Below are positions 1-7,948 of a stretch of DNA of 61,209 nucleotides, in pieces (the first letter of the stretch is position 1; each line of letters begins with the position of its first letter). Source of the DNA: Bacillota bacterium (GTDB lineage Bacteria > Bacillota > Clostridia > Christensenellales > SZUA-584). The position numbers and the translations under genes were made by a program. Where the stretch lies: assembly GCA_023408075.1 (NCBI GenBank), contig JAEYKW010000018.1, forward strand, positions 1 to 61,209, given 5' to 3'. The notes under the pieces were generated by a model. It was not told the DNA's origin, did not search any database, and saw only the letters and a list, made by a program, of their open reading frames with translations.

Positions 1-40
1 GGCTGGAAACGGCCCGGGAGGGTAGGTAGCTGCCGGATTC
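1..40 (+). rRNA. 5S rRNA, 3' end (partial)
   Basis: The first 40 bases look like the 3' third of a clostridial 5S rRNA: a GGC..GCC helix, then GGGAGGGTAGGTAGCTGCC, which is the helix IV and 3' strand region. The gene runs off the left edge, so the 5' strand cannot be checked. It lies 6 bp before a tRNA-Asn gene, the usual order at the end of a Firmicute rRNA operon, so the window probably begins just downstream of 16S-23S-5S. Confidence 0.75.
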
Positions 41-46
41 AATTTT

Positions 47-121
47 TCCTCAGTAGCTCAGCGGTAGAGCATCCGGCTGTTAACCGGAGGGTCGTTGGTT
101 CAAACCCAACCTGGGGAGCCA
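47..121 (+). tRNA. tRNA-Asn (GTT), copy 1
   Basis: The cloverleaf is complete. A 7-bp acceptor stem (TCCTCAG with CTGGGGA) surrounds a D arm, an anticodon arm with loop CTGTTAA (anticodon GTT), a T arm containing GGTTCAAACC, discriminator G and an encoded CCA. No promoter is visible in the 6 bp after the 5S end, so it is probably transcribed with the rRNA operon. Confidence 0.95.
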
Positions 122-122
122 A

Positions 123-153
123 AAGCTCAGGACATATGTCTTGGGCTTTTTAC
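123..153 (+). terminator. Rho-independent terminator after the rRNA/tRNA unit
   Basis: A 12-bp stem (AAGCTCAGGACA with TGTCTTGGGCTT, including two G-U pairs) with a 2-base loop is followed by a T-rich tract. It starts 1 base after the tRNA CCA end and should close the rRNA operon. Confidence 0.8.
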
Positions 154-362
154 TTTGTCAATTATCTCTGCTTTTGTGGCGGCATCACTGTCATTTAAAA
201 AAGAGAACAGAGAAAACAGAAGAAACCAAAGGTTAAGAGAGATTCAGTCTTTCAAAATATGCAGCTCTCTATCAGCCAGCGCCGAGATTGAATAGTTGGG
301 ATTGCAGATTGTAGATAAAGAAAAAACCGCAAAAAACAGTGGAATTTCGCCATGCAATCCTC

Positions 363-390
363 TTGACAACAGGGGCGAATCATATATAAT
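363..390 (+). promoter_or_regulatory. Sigma-A promoter of the second tRNA-Asn
   Basis: TTGACA (363-368) and TATAAT (385-390) are both perfect consensus hexamers, 16 bp apart. They end 17 bp before the mature tRNA, which fits a strong stable-RNA promoter. It makes the second tRNA-Asn independent of the rRNA operon. Confidence 0.85.
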
Positions 391-407
391 AATAAATCGT
401 TGACCGT

Positions 408-482
408 TCCTCAGTAGCTCAGCGGTAGAGCATTCGGCTGTTAACCGGAGGGCCGTTGGTTCAAACCCAACCTGGGGAGCCA
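408..482 (+). tRNA. tRNA-Asn (GTT), copy 2
   Basis: Nearly identical to the copy at 47-121. The visible differences are one base in the anticodon stem (a T-G wobble in place of a C-G pair) and one in the variable region. The anticodon is GTT and CCA is encoded. The next gene downstream has its own promoter. Confidence 0.95.
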
Positions 483-483
483 C

Positions 484-519
484 AAGCTCAAGGTAATTAT
501 CCTTGGGCTTTTTATTTTT
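484..519 (+). terminator. Rho-independent terminator of the second tRNA-Asn
   Basis: A 10-bp stem (AAGCTCAAGG with CCTTGGGCTT) with a 7-base loop is followed by a T-rich tail. The stem sequence resembles the terminator after copy 1, so the tRNA-terminator unit seems to have been duplicated as a block. Confidence 0.85.
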
Positions 520-529
520 CTCGAAACTA

Positions 530-564
530 TTGACACCGTATATACAAAAGAATAAAATACGTAT
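530..564 (+). promoter_or_regulatory. Promoter of the TetR-ABC exporter operon with candidate operator
   Basis: TTGACA (530-535), a 17-bp spacer and TAAAAT (553-558) form a good sigma-A promoter. Two 8-bp palindromes, GTATATAC (538-545) and ATACGTAT (557-564), lie in the spacer and over the -10 box. Their position suits autorepression by the TetR protein encoded just downstream; this is inferred from position. Confidence 0.7.
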
Positions 565-603
565 GACCAAATAAGAGGAAACAGTCACAGGAGTGCAAAA
601 CCT

Positions 604-1197
604 ATGTCACCAAAAGCATTTACGGAAGACGAAAAGAAAATAGTCCGCAGTAAGCTTATCGAAGCTGCGATGAAATTTCTATCAACGACAGGCATTAAAA
701 AGACAACGGTAGAGGAGCTTGCGAAAGCCGCGGGTATATCAAAAGGCGCTTTTTATATGTTCTATGAGAGCAAAGAACTGCTGTTTCTCGATGCGCTCGA
801 AGAAGAGCAGACGAAGATACATGAAACCATCATCACCAGTATGCAAAGATATGAGAATAAAAAGGAAGGCTTTGTAACCGTTATATCGGAAATGTACCGT
901 CATTTTATGTCCAATACATGGATACTTTCACTGACCAATGACGAGTATGAGATACTGTTGAGAAGACTGCCGAAGGAGCGCATCGCGGCACACATCGCGC
1001 TGGATGACGCATCCACAAAACGAATGACCCAAGTGATTGCCGGTGTGAACATAGACTCAGAACTGGTGTCCGCGATCATGCGCATGCTTTTCATGTGCAC
1101 GTTTCACCGCAACGAGGTGGGGCCGCTCGCGGATGACGCTTTTCTTTTTATGCTTCAGGCCGTTGCAGATAAAATTTTTACGGAGGGACAGCAATGA
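604..1197 (+). CDS. TetR/AcrR-family transcriptional regulator
   Basis: This 197-aa protein has the TetR layout. An N-terminal helix-turn-helix (about residues 30-65, including TVEELAKAAGISKGAFYMFY) is followed by a divergent helical ligand-binding domain. The start ATG has an AGGAG site 10 bases upstream. Its stop overlaps the ATG of the ABC ATPase gene (ATGA), so regulator and exporter are translationally coupled. TetR proteins next to exporter genes usually repress them until an effector binds; the effector is unknown here. Palindromes in the promoter at 538-564 are candidate operators. Confidence 0.9.
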   Translation: MSPKAFTEDEKKIVRSKLIEAAMKFLSTTGIKKTTVEELAKAAGISKGAFYMFYESKELLFLDALEEEQTKIHETIITSMQRYENKKEGFVTVISEMYRHFMSNTWILSLTNDEYEILLRRLPKERIAAHIALDDASTKRMTQVIAGVNIDSELVSAIMRMLFMCTFHRNEVGPLADDAFLFMLQAVADKIFTEGQQ

Positions 1198-2045
1198 TCA
1201 GCGTAGAAAACCTTCATTTTACGTATCCAAGCGCCCCGCAGGAGACGCTCAAAGGCATGAGCTTTGCGGCGGAAAAAGGGGAGGTGTTCGGATTCTTGGG
1301 TCCGTCGGGCGCAGGCAAGAGCACCGCACAAAAGATACTGACGGGTATTCTCAAGGGCTACTCGGGCAGCGTGAAGGTGCTCGGCGGAGAGGTCCGGCAG
1401 AAAAAGCGCAACTACTACGAACACATCGGTGTGGCGATGGAGGTGCCGAATTTATACGGCAAATTCACGGCCATGGAGAATCTGCGATATTTTGCATCAC
1501 TCTATCAGGCGCAGTGCGAGGACGCAGACCAGCTCATGGAGCGCCTTGAGCTCGCGCAGGACAGGGATACGCGCGTCTCGGGGTATTCCAAAGGCATGAA
1601 AATGCGGCTTAACTTCATACGCGCGATCATGCACAGGCCGGATGTTCTCTTTCTTGATGAGCCGACGGCCGGGCTCGACCCCGCGCGGTCGCGCACCATC
1701 AAGGAAATGGTGATAGAACAAAAGCAGCGGGGAAGAACCGTGATACTGACCACGCACGACATGCATCTGGCTGAAGAGCTTTGCGACCGTGTGGCGTTCA
1801 TTGTGGACGGCACAATCAAGCTGCTCGATACGCCGATGAACCTGCGCCTGCGCGCGGGAGACCGCCGTGTGCGCTATACATGGCAGGACGGAAAACGTCA
1901 CAAAGCCGAGATGCCGCTCAAAAGCCTCAAGGATGACGCGCAATTTATGACGCTGCTCAAGCAGGATCAAATCGAGACCGTGCATACGCTTGAGACCTCG
2001 CTTGAGGATCTATTCATTGAAGTGACGGGAAGGAGCCTCACATGA
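1194..2045 (+). CDS. ABC exporter ATP-binding protein (ABC-2 type)
   Basis: This 283-aa cytoplasmic ATPase energises the two permeases encoded immediately downstream. Walker A GPSGAGKS lies at 36-43, the signature region SGYSKGMKMR near 129-138, Walker B VLFLDEP at 151-157 and the switch histidine near 188. The YSKGM form of the signature is typical of ABC-2 drug and natural-product exporters. The ATGA overlaps at both ends give a four-gene operon. The layout of one ATPase and two dissimilar half-size permeases resembles the three-gene fluoroquinolone-type exporters of Actinobacteria. The substrate is not deducible. Confidence 0.92.
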   Translation: MISVENLHFTYPSAPQETLKGMSFAAEKGEVFGFLGPSGAGKSTAQKILTGILKGYSGSVKVLGGEVRQKKRNYYEHIGVAMEVPNLYGKFTAMENLRYFASLYQAQCEDADQLMERLELAQDRDTRVSGYSKGMKMRLNFIRAIMHRPDVLFLDEPTAGLDPARSRTIKEMVIEQKQRGRTVILTTHDMHLAEELCDRVAFIVDGTIKLLDTPMNLRLRAGDRRVRYTWQDGKRHKAEMPLKSLKDDAQFMTLLKQDQIETVHTLETSLEDLFIEVTGRSLT

Positions 2046-2743
2046 AACGGCTGACCCATGCGTTCTTGTCCGATGTGCGCTATCAATGGAGGTACGGCTT
2101 TTACTTCATTTACGGCTTTCTGACGGTCTGCTTCATCATCGTGCTGCGCCTGCTCCCAGACGACTGGCGGCAGACGGCACTCGTGGTGACGCTGCTGGCC
2201 GACCCCGCGCTGCTGGGACTGTTCTTCATCGGCGGGCTTATGCAGCTCGAACGCGGAGAGGGCATACTCGATGCGCTGTTTTCTTCGCCGCTACGTCCTG
2301 CGGAATATATCCTGTCCAAAGCGTTGTCACTCGGGTTGATTTCCACAGCCGTCAGCGTGATCGTGGCGCTCGGCAGCGGGGCAGAGGGGGTCAGCTACGC
2401 CGTACTCGTGCCTGCTGTGCTGATGGCGAGTACGTGCTTCACGATGATCGGCCTGGCTGTTTCGGTGAATCTCAAAAGCATGAATGCTTTTTTGTCGGTG
2501 GATGGACTGTGGGAAGCCGTGCTGCTGATGCCGCCGTTGCTGCTGATGCTTGGTGTATCGTTCGGACCGCTCGAGGTATTTCCGGGCAGCGCAGCGCTGC
2601 GCCTTGTGCAGGCCGCTGCGGGTGTTCATACGGCGTCAGTGATTCCGTTTGTTCTTCTGGCCGTATGGACGGGATTCGCGTTCTGGCTGGCGCTCAAAAG
2701 GCTCCATTCGGCGCTTTGCAGATTGGGAGGCGGGGCGGCATGA
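2042..2743 (+). CDS. ABC exporter permease, first subunit
   Basis: This 233-aa membrane protein has about six hydrophobic segments. A conserved-looking cytoplasmic stretch (LERGEGILDALFSSPLRPAEY) follows the second segment, as in ABC-2 permeases of drug export systems. It starts inside the stop of the ATPase gene (ATGA) and ends in a second ATGA shared with the next permease. With its partner it should form the membrane channel. No substrate evidence is visible. Confidence 0.85.
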   Translation: MKRLTHAFLSDVRYQWRYGFYFIYGFLTVCFIIVLRLLPDDWRQTALVVTLLADPALLGLFFIGGLMQLERGEGILDALFSSPLRPAEYILSKALSLGLISTAVSVIVALGSGAEGVSYAVLVPAVLMASTCFTMIGLAVSVNLKSMNAFLSVDGLWEAVLLMPPLLLMLGVSFGPLEVFPGSAALRLVQAAAGVHTASVIPFVLLAVWTGFAFWLALKRLHSALCRLGGGAA

Positions 2744-3438
2744 CAAATACGATTCGGACGTTTTTCGGCACTTTTACATTGATCCGGCGGGACCCGATGC
2801 TGCTGTTGCTCACATTCGCGCCGCTTCTCGCAGGCGCGGCTTTCCGTTTCGGCCTGCCGCTGCTGCAGCCGGTTTTACTGAACGCGTTTGCGTTTGACCT
2901 TACGCCGTGGTATCCGTTGGCGGATATGCTGCTTTTAACGCTGACACCCGCGATGGTCGGCATGCTCTGCGGCTTTCTGATGCTCGATGAACGCGACGAG
3001 GGCGTGGGCGAATATTACACCGTCACGCCGCTCGGCGGAGCGGGGTACATTGCCTCGAGGCTCGCGCTGCCCGTGCTCTGGAGCATCGTGATCGCGCCTG
3101 TGCTGATGCTGCTGTTCTCGCTGTCGAATCCAAGCATGCTGCGCGTGCTTTGCGTCGCGGTGACGGGCGGGCTGTTCGGCGCGGTGAATACGCTGATGCT
3201 CATAAGCTTCGCGGGCAACAAGGTGGAAGGGCTTGCGGTTTCAAAGATGCTTGGGCTCACGATGATGCCGATGCTTGTGCCTGTGATTACGAGCTCGCCG
3301 TGGGGGCTGGTTGCGGGTGTGTTTCCGGCGTACTGGCTCGGCGCGCTGCTGCAGGGGCCGCTCTGGCAGTTTCCTGTGGCGATCGCGGTGTGCGCTGTGT
3401 GGATGGTGCTGTTTTATAAGAAAATGAGAAAAAGATAA
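2740..3438 (+). CDS. ABC exporter permease, second subunit
   Basis: A 232-aa protein with about six membrane spans. The start at 2740 is set by the ATGA overlap with the first permease; an open frame extends upstream but lies in the wrong frame of the neighbouring genes. A cytoplasmic segment, LDERDEGVGEYYTVTPLGGAGYI, mirrors the equivalent loop in the first permease (a run of charged residues, then a TPL/SPL turn), so the two look like distant paralogues forming a heterodimer. It is the last gene of the TetR-ABC operon. Confidence 0.85.
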   Translation: MTNTIRTFFGTFTLIRRDPMLLLLTFAPLLAGAAFRFGLPLLQPVLLNAFAFDLTPWYPLADMLLLTLTPAMVGMLCGFLMLDERDEGVGEYYTVTPLGGAGYIASRLALPVLWSIVIAPVLMLLFSLSNPSMLRVLCVAVTGGLFGAVNTLMLISFAGNKVEGLAVSKMLGLTMMPMLVPVITSSPWGLVAGVFPAYWLGALLQGPLWQFPVAIAVCAVWMVLFYKKMRKR

Positions 3439-3527
3439 AAGAAAGATTAATTAATAACTTCACTTCCCATCTGACATCATTGATATGTGCTGATGAAGGC
3501 AACATGTCAAAACGACGAAGATAGCAG

Positions 3528-3560
3528 TCCCATGGTTAATCATTTGACCGTGGGATTTTT
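3528..3560 (+). terminator. Candidate terminator in the 3439-3736 gap
   Basis: A 9-bp stem (TCCCATGGT with ACCGTGGGA, one G-U pair) is followed by TTTTT. It lies 90 bp after the last exporter gene and can terminate that operon. The same TCCCATG stem recurs at 30103-30133, so it may be a decayed copy of a dispersed repeat. The rest of the 3439-3736 gap shows no gene. Confidence 0.55.
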
Positions 3561-3736
3561 CAAATGCTTAATTGAAAAACGTTGCGAATATAAATGGAAT
3601 CACCGCATACGGTGTCATTGCTATCAAAGCGACTCACTCGGTCATCCTGACGAGTTAACGAGGAAGGCCCTGTAATTGGCTGTCAAATGAAACATACATT
3701 TTTTGAATGTCAGGGATGTCCCGGTTTTCCCGTCTC

Positions 3737-4753
3737 TTAAATCACGCTGTTGTTTTCCTCTTCTTCATACTCCTCGTGCGACTTTTTCTTGGACGCTTCA
3801 TAAGCCTCAAACACCTCAAGCTCGGGCGCATTCGGTCTCGGCTGCGGGGTGCAGCCGCTTACCGCCAGGCCATGCGCGGCCAATGCGTCGTCGGCGCGGC
3901 GGAAAAAACTGCGGAACGCCTTGAAATAACCCTTGGTTTTGGGCCCGACAAAATCCGCGGATATGCCGGAGTCGGCAAGAATCCTGTCAAACGCGTAGCC
4001 GCCGTTCACGCGCAGCGGGCGGATGAGGCCGAAGTTGATGGCATCCTTGGGGCAGTACATCACGCAACGCATGCACATCGCGCAGCGCCCGCCAAAATGA
4101 AACCGCCCATCCTCATACGTGATGTTCGCGGTGGGACACGTTTTCACGCACAGCATGCATTTGCTGCACTTTTTCTTTTTGACCGAATAGAGACGCCCGT
4201 TGAACCATGCGCCGAACCACTCGACACGCATGATCAGCGAAATCAGCCGCCGCAGCCTGCTGAACCGGAACGTATCACGCTCGCCGGAGAGCAGCTGCAG
4301 AGCAAGCAACTCGCTTAATGCGTCGGCATAAAGCGTCATCTGCTTGGTCAGCCCGTCCGGATAGCGGAACAGTATGTTATACGGCATCAGCATATGCGTA
4401 TCGAGCACCACATCATAGCCCTTTTTCTTAAGTATGCGGTGCAGCGAGTATGACGACTCGATGTTGATCCGCGCCGGTTCGCCCGATGTTTTGAAAATGA
4501 ACGCTTTGTTTTGCACGGCGTCCGGCAGGCTTTTAACAAAACGCAAAAACATCAGCGGCGCGTTGAACGCGTGCACGGGGTACCCAAAGCCGACATAATC
4601 GCAGTCTTCCGGCAGCGGCACATTCTCAAACGGATATCTGACCTCGTGAATGCGCGTTTCGATATGGCTGGCCTTAAGATGCTTTTCAATCATTCGGGCG
4701 GCTTTTAATGTGTGGTAGGTTCCTGAAAAAACATAAATAATTGCGTTCGGCAA
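3737..4753 (-). CDS. EFR1-type ferredoxin with N-terminal flavodoxin-like domain
   Basis: The 338-aa protein begins with a flavodoxin-like fold (IIYVFSGTYHTLKAA; about residues 3-155). It then carries two 4Fe-4S motifs, C196-x2-C-x2-C-x3-C206 and C224-x2-C-x2-C-x3-C234, the second followed by PKDAI. This layout matches the EFR1 family of clostridial electron-transfer proteins. The C-terminus is charged and low in complexity. The start is TTG at 4753, supported by an AGGGAGG site 7 bases away. It is transcribed alone and converges on the exporter operon. The partner redox enzyme is not evident nearby. Confidence 0.85.
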   Translation of the reverse strand: MPNAIIYVFSGTYHTLKAARMIEKHLKASHIETRIHEVRYPFENVPLPEDCDYVGFGYPVHAFNAPLMFLRFVKSLPDAVQNKAFIFKTSGEPARINIESSYSLHRILKKKGYDVVLDTHMLMPYNILFRYPDGLTKQMTLYADALSELLALQLLSGERDTFRFSRLRRLISLIMRVEWFGAWFNGRLYSVKKKKCSKCMLCVKTCPTANITYEDGRFHFGGRCAMCMRCVMYCPKDAINFGLIRPLRVNGGYAFDRILADSGISADFVGPKTKGYFKAFRSFFRRADDALAAHGLAVSGCTPQPRPNAPELEVFEAYEASKKKSHEEYEEEENNSVI

Positions 4754-4921
4754 AAAGAGACCTCCCTTCGGAATTTCAGTCAGGTTTCTCTTAATATCCT
4801 GAAGAAGTGTATTCGTATTGCCATGTCTATTATACTCGCAGCCGCCTCTTTTTCAAAGCAAATTGTTTTTGTATCTTCAGGGGCGAAGATGCGCAAAATA
4901 AGCAAAAACGGAGAGCGACAT

Positions 4922-5056
4922 ATGCCAAAGGACAGCCAGCCCGATAATAAGAAGGCCAGAAAAAAGAAAAGCAAGGGGCAGACGCCCATCACAGCCGATG
5001 CCCAGAACAACGGCCGCACCACAAAGAAGCAGTCAGCCGACCGCGGCAACGTGTGA
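4922..5056 (+). CDS. Small basic hydrophilic protein (44 aa)
   Basis: A short open frame, rich in Lys, Asp, Gln and Asn (MPKDSQPDNKKARKKK...), has a GGAG site 8 bases before its ATG. The frame stays open further upstream, but only this ATG has a ribosome-binding site. The composition suggests a disordered, nucleic-acid-binding or spore-associated small protein; no family is recognised. It lies in the divergent gap between the EFR1 gene and the yjbQ-like gene and ends just before the latter's promoter. Confidence 0.4.
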   Translation: MPKDSQPDNKKARKKKSKGQTPITADAQNNGRTTKKQSADRGNV

Positions 5057-5113
5057 CGGCAAAGACAAAAGAATCGCGAATTGCCGCGCTTCTTTTTTTT
5101 TCTGCATTTTTGC

Positions 5114-5142
5114 TTTACAGCGTTTCGCACTGCCGATATGAT
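5114..5142 (+). promoter_or_regulatory. Promoter of the YjbQ-family gene
   Basis: TTTACA (5114-5119), a 17-bp spacer and TATGAT (5137-5142) end 25 bp before the start codon, leaving room for a short leader with the GGGAGG site at 5156-5161. Confidence 0.7.
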
Positions 5143-5167
5143 AGTAACAAAAAACGGGAGGCGGCAA

Positions 5168-5584
5168 ATGAAGAGCTATCGAAAGGTGCTGACGCTGAAT
5201 ATTCAAAAAAGGCGGCAGATGATCAATATCACGCCGCAGGTGGAGGCGGCGCTCAAAGAGAGCGGCATCCGCGAAGGGCTGTGCCTCGTCAACGCGATGC
5301 ATATCACAGCAAGCGTGTTTATCAACGACGACGAACCCGGCCTGCATGCGGATTTCGAGCGGTGGCTCGAGCGGCTCGCGCCCGAAAAGCCGTATGACCA
5401 GTACGCGCATAACGGCTATGAGGACAATGCGGACGCGCATTTGAAACGCACCGTTATGGGCCGTGAGGTGGTCGTCGCGGTCACGGAAGGGCGGCTCGAT
5501 TTCGGGCCGTGGGAGCAGATTTTTTACGGTGAGTTCGACGGAATGCGCCAAAAGAAGCTCATGATTAAGATCATCGGCGAATAA
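5168..5584 (+). CDS. YjbQ/UPF0047-family protein (secondary thiamine-phosphate synthase-like)
   Basis: This 138-aa protein matches the YjbQ family. It has the VNAMHITASVFINDDEPGL segment, a central DQYAHNGYEDNADAHLKRTVMG stretch with the conserved histidines, and a C-terminal GPWEQIFYGEFDG. Family members are small beta-rich proteins; some have weak thiamine-phosphate synthase activity, but the physiological role is unsettled. The start at 5168 is fixed by GGGAGG 6 bases upstream and by family length. It is monocistronic with its own promoter. Confidence 0.85.
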   Translation: MKSYRKVLTLNIQKRRQMINITPQVEAALKESGIREGLCLVNAMHITASVFINDDEPGLHADFERWLERLAPEKPYDQYAHNGYEDNADAHLKRTVMGREVVVAVTEGRLDFGPWEQIFYGEFDGMRQKKLMIKIIGE

Positions 5585-5586
5585 AA

Positions 5587-5616
5587 ATGCAACAGGCCCG
5601 GCGCAGCCTGCTGCAT
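5587..5616 (+). terminator. Hairpin after the YjbQ-family gene
   Basis: ATGCA-CAGGC and GCCTG-TGCAT arms, with one internal mismatch and an 8-base loop, begin 3 bases after the stop codon. No T tract follows on this strand; a T-rich tail follows on the minus strand, where no gene reads in. It could be a weak terminator or an mRNA 3'-end hairpin. Confidence 0.45.
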
Positions 5617-5679
5617 TAAAGAAGCATCTGTTCTGAAGTTTCGCGCGAAAAACTTAACCAGCTCTTTTCACGATAGGGG

Positions 5680-5715
5680 TTGACAAAAAAACGCAACAAA
5701 ACTACAATAGTAGTT
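5680..5715 (+). promoter_or_regulatory. BlaI-type promoter/operator, site 1
   Basis: TTGACA (5680-5685), a 17-bp spacer and TACAAT (5703-5708) form a strong promoter. The -10 box lies inside an inverted repeat, AACTAC-AATA-GTAGTT (5700-5715). BlaI/MecI/CopY repressors are known to bind TACA/TGTA-type dyads over promoters, so this is probably the autoregulatory operator of the repressor gene that follows. It is almost the same as the site at 21412-21446. Confidence 0.8.
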
Positions 5716-5781
5716 GCAATATTTAGCAGGTAGTCGTTTCGCAGGTGCAAATGGGAGATGAACAGAGAGGAGTTGAAGGAA

Positions 5782-6156
5782 ATGACCACACTGACAAAGC
5801 CGGAATGGGCGGTCATGTCGGCTCTGTGGGAAAAGTCACCGCTCACGATGTCGGGGATCATCGCGTTGATGGGGGACAAGATGGACTGGAAATATAACAC
5901 ATACGCCACGTATGTCAAGCGTCTGGCCGGAAAAGGGTTTATCGGATATGATGTGCTCGGGCGCGATAATTTTTACTATCCGACCGTGCAGAAGGACGAA
6001 TGCATCATGGCGGAAAGCAGGAGCCTTATCGACAAAATCAGCGACCGCTCGGCGAAGGCGCTGCTGGTCTGCATGCTTAAAGATGTCAAGCTGTCTCAAA
6101 CGGATTGCGAAGAGCTTTCCGCTCTGATTGAGCAGATGAAAAAACAAGACGCATAA
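5782..6156 (+). CDS. BlaI/MecI/CopY-family transcriptional repressor (orphan)
   Basis: The 124-aa protein has the winged-helix DNA-binding domain of the BlaI family (LTKPEWAVMSALWEKSPLTMSGII, then WKYNTYATYVKRLAGKGF) and a short C-terminal dimerisation region. ATG 5782 is chosen over 5758 because AGAGGAG lies 9 bases upstream and the N-terminus then aligns with its paralogue at 21482. No M56 sensor protease follows: a terminator closes the gene and a VanW protein comes next. It may therefore depend on the protease encoded at 21852, or answer to another signal. Confidence 0.9.
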   Translation: MTTLTKPEWAVMSALWEKSPLTMSGIIALMGDKMDWKYNTYATYVKRLAGKGFIGYDVLGRDNFYYPTVQKDECIMAESRSLIDKISDRSAKALLVCMLKDVKLSQTDCEELSALIEQMKKQDA

Positions 6157-6186
6157 ACACAAATTAACCATACTGAATGAAAAGCG

Positions 6187-6217
6187 GCCATATATATAAA
6201 ATATATGGCTTTTTTTG
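6187..6217 (+). terminator. Terminator of the orphan BlaI gene
   Basis: A perfect 9-bp stem (GCCATATAT with ATATATGGC) with a 5-base loop is followed by eight T residues. It separates the repressor gene from the VanW gene. Confidence 0.88.
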
Positions 6218-6294
6218 TCCTGCCGAATAATACGCGTATTGCAGGCATAAAAGATATTCATTTTGGCAATGACTCTATTCGGAGGGTGATGATA

Positions 6295-7818
6295 TTGTTT
6301 AAGAAAGTTTATAAGCGGCGTAAAATGCTCTGGCTGGTGGGCGCGGCAGCTGTGGTGCTCACGGTTTTAGCCGTGATCATGCTGTCGCATACAACGCTGA
6401 CGGCGCAGCAATGGGAAGAGCTCTATAATCAGGGGACATATTTTGCAGGCATACAAATTGATGACATCGATGTGAGCGGAATGACGATGGCACAGGCCAG
6501 GCCGCTGGTACAGCAGCGCATACAGCAAAGAATCTCGGACGTTAAGGTGACGATTGACAACAACGGGCAGCAGTTTTTGCTGGGGAAAGACGATTTCGAG
6601 ATTGCGGACAATGCAGACGCTATTTTGAAAGAAGCGCTGTCTGTGGCCCGCGAGGGCAGCCGGCTTGAGATCGGCGCAAAGATCAGAGAGATTGAAAAAA
6701 ACGGCCTTGAATTTTCTACCGATTACACGGTCAAGCCGTCGCCGGTCAAAAGCCGCATTCAGGAAATTGCGCTGGCGGTGGACGTGCCCGCCACGAACGC
6801 GGCGGTGCAGGTCAACAAGGACGACCGCAAGAACCGCTTCAGCTATACGGATGAAGCCGCCGGGTTTAGGGTGGATCAGGACGCGCTGTATGCCGAGGTG
6901 GAAAAGCAGGTGCGGGCGCGTACTTACGGCACGGTGAAGATGCCCATTGTGCCAGTCCCCCCTACGGTCACTAAGGCTGAGCTTTTGGCGAATACCGTGC
7001 TGCGCGCGGGAGCGAGCACATCGTTCGGGCAGAGCCCGTACAACCGCGATTCGCGCGTGTTCAACATCAAGAAGGCTGTGGGGCTGATCAACGGGTGTGT
7101 GATAAAACCCGGCGAAAATTTTTCAACGAATACCGTGCTCGGTCCGCGCGTTTATGAGCTCGGGTGGCAGCCTGCGCCCGCCGTGGTGCGCGGCGGCAGC
7201 GAGGATCAGGCGGGGGGCGGCGTGTGTCAGGTATCAACCACCATGTACAACGCGGTGCTCAAAGCCGACCTTGAGATCGTCAACCGACAGGGCCACTCGA
7301 TAAAGCTGAGCTATGTCGCCGGTGGGCTCGATGCCACCATCAACACGGGCACCATCGATTTTATTTATAAGAACAACACGGATCACGATATCTATATCTT
7401 TGGCTGGGTCAACAGCGGCTCACAGACGGTGAATTTTGAAATTTACGGCGCGCCGTTTTCGGATGATTATGACGAGGTCCGCTTAAGCTCCGAAAAGCTT
7501 GAGACGCTGCAGCCGCCGGGAGAAATGATCGTGATGGTGGACAAAACCAAACCATACGGCTATCAGGAGGTGGTGGTGAAGCGGCGTGACGGTTACGTTT
7601 ATGCCACTTACAAGCATTATTACAAAGACGGCGCGGAAGTGAAAGAGCCGGAACTGATCGGCAAGACCAAATACAAGCCGTATGCGGGGGAGAAGATTGT
7701 CGGTCCCCCGGCACCGGCATCGGCTGAGCAGCCGCCTCAGGAATCCGCAAAGCCTGCGGATCAGGCACAGCCCGGGAGTCCGGGCACAGAGGTGCAGACC
7801 GGTGTACCGGCAGCGTAA
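6295..7818 (+). CDS. VanW-family membrane-anchored protein with G5-like domain
   Basis: With a TTG start at 6295 (GGAGGG 8 bases upstream; the ATG at 6289 is too close to that site) the protein has 507 aa. A short basic N-terminus precedes one membrane span (about 11-30). A YoaR/peptidoglycan-binding-like region follows (about 45-220), then a VanW domain (about 245-370, with GGGVCQVSTTMYNA and HSIKLSYVAGG) and a G5-like segment (about 400-470). The tail is rich in Pro, Gln and Ala. Such proteins face the wall and are thought to act in peptidoglycan or polysaccharide contacts. VanW's role in glycopeptide resistance is unclear, so this is not evidence of resistance. Confidence 0.88.
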   Translation: MFKKVYKRRKMLWLVGAAAVVLTVLAVIMLSHTTLTAQQWEELYNQGTYFAGIQIDDIDVSGMTMAQARPLVQQRIQQRISDVKVTIDNNGQQFLLGKDDFEIADNADAILKEALSVAREGSRLEIGAKIREIEKNGLEFSTDYTVKPSPVKSRIQEIALAVDVPATNAAVQVNKDDRKNRFSYTDEAAGFRVDQDALYAEVEKQVRARTYGTVKMPIVPVPPTVTKAELLANTVLRAGASTSFGQSPYNRDSRVFNIKKAVGLINGCVIKPGENFSTNTVLGPRVYELGWQPAPAVVRGGSEDQAGGGVCQVSTTMYNAVLKADLEIVNRQGHSIKLSYVAGGLDATINTGTIDFIYKNNTDHDIYIFGWVNSGSQTVNFEIYGAPFSDDYDEVRLSSEKLETLQPPGEMIVMVDKTKPYGYQEVVVKRRDGYVYATYKHYYKDGAEVKEPELIGKTKYKPYAGEKIVGPPAPASAEQPPQESAKPADQAQPGSPGTEVQTGVPAA

Positions 7819-7875
7819 AGTCCCCATTCAGGGTGGCAATTTGCTTCAAACTGTGTTTTATTTGCCTATAATCCA

Positions 7876-7904
7876 TTGAAAATGTTGGTGCCGTGGGATA
7901 TAAT
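7876..7904 (+). promoter_or_regulatory. Promoter of pfp
   Basis: TTGAAA (7876-7881), a 17-bp spacer and TATAAT (7899-7904) lie 44 bp before the start codon. An AAGGAG site sits between the promoter and the ATG. Confidence 0.75.
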
Positions 7905-7948
7905 TTTGGCTAAAGTTTTATTTTATTGTGAAGGAGACTGAATAGAAT

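Noticed and set aside
244..588. Open frame of 114 codons on the minus strand over the second tRNA-Asn
   Set aside because: It runs across a tRNA gene, its promoter and its terminator, has no ribosome-binding site and resembles no protein; a chance frame.
2086..2739. Extension of the second permease frame upstream over the first permease
   Set aside because: It reads the first permease in another frame and is arginine-rich nonsense; the real start is ATG 2740 in the ATGA overlap.
6295..7818. Glycopeptide (vancomycin) resistance gene
   Set aside because: VanW-domain proteins are common in Clostridia without vanA/B-type ligase and dehydrogenase genes; none are present here.
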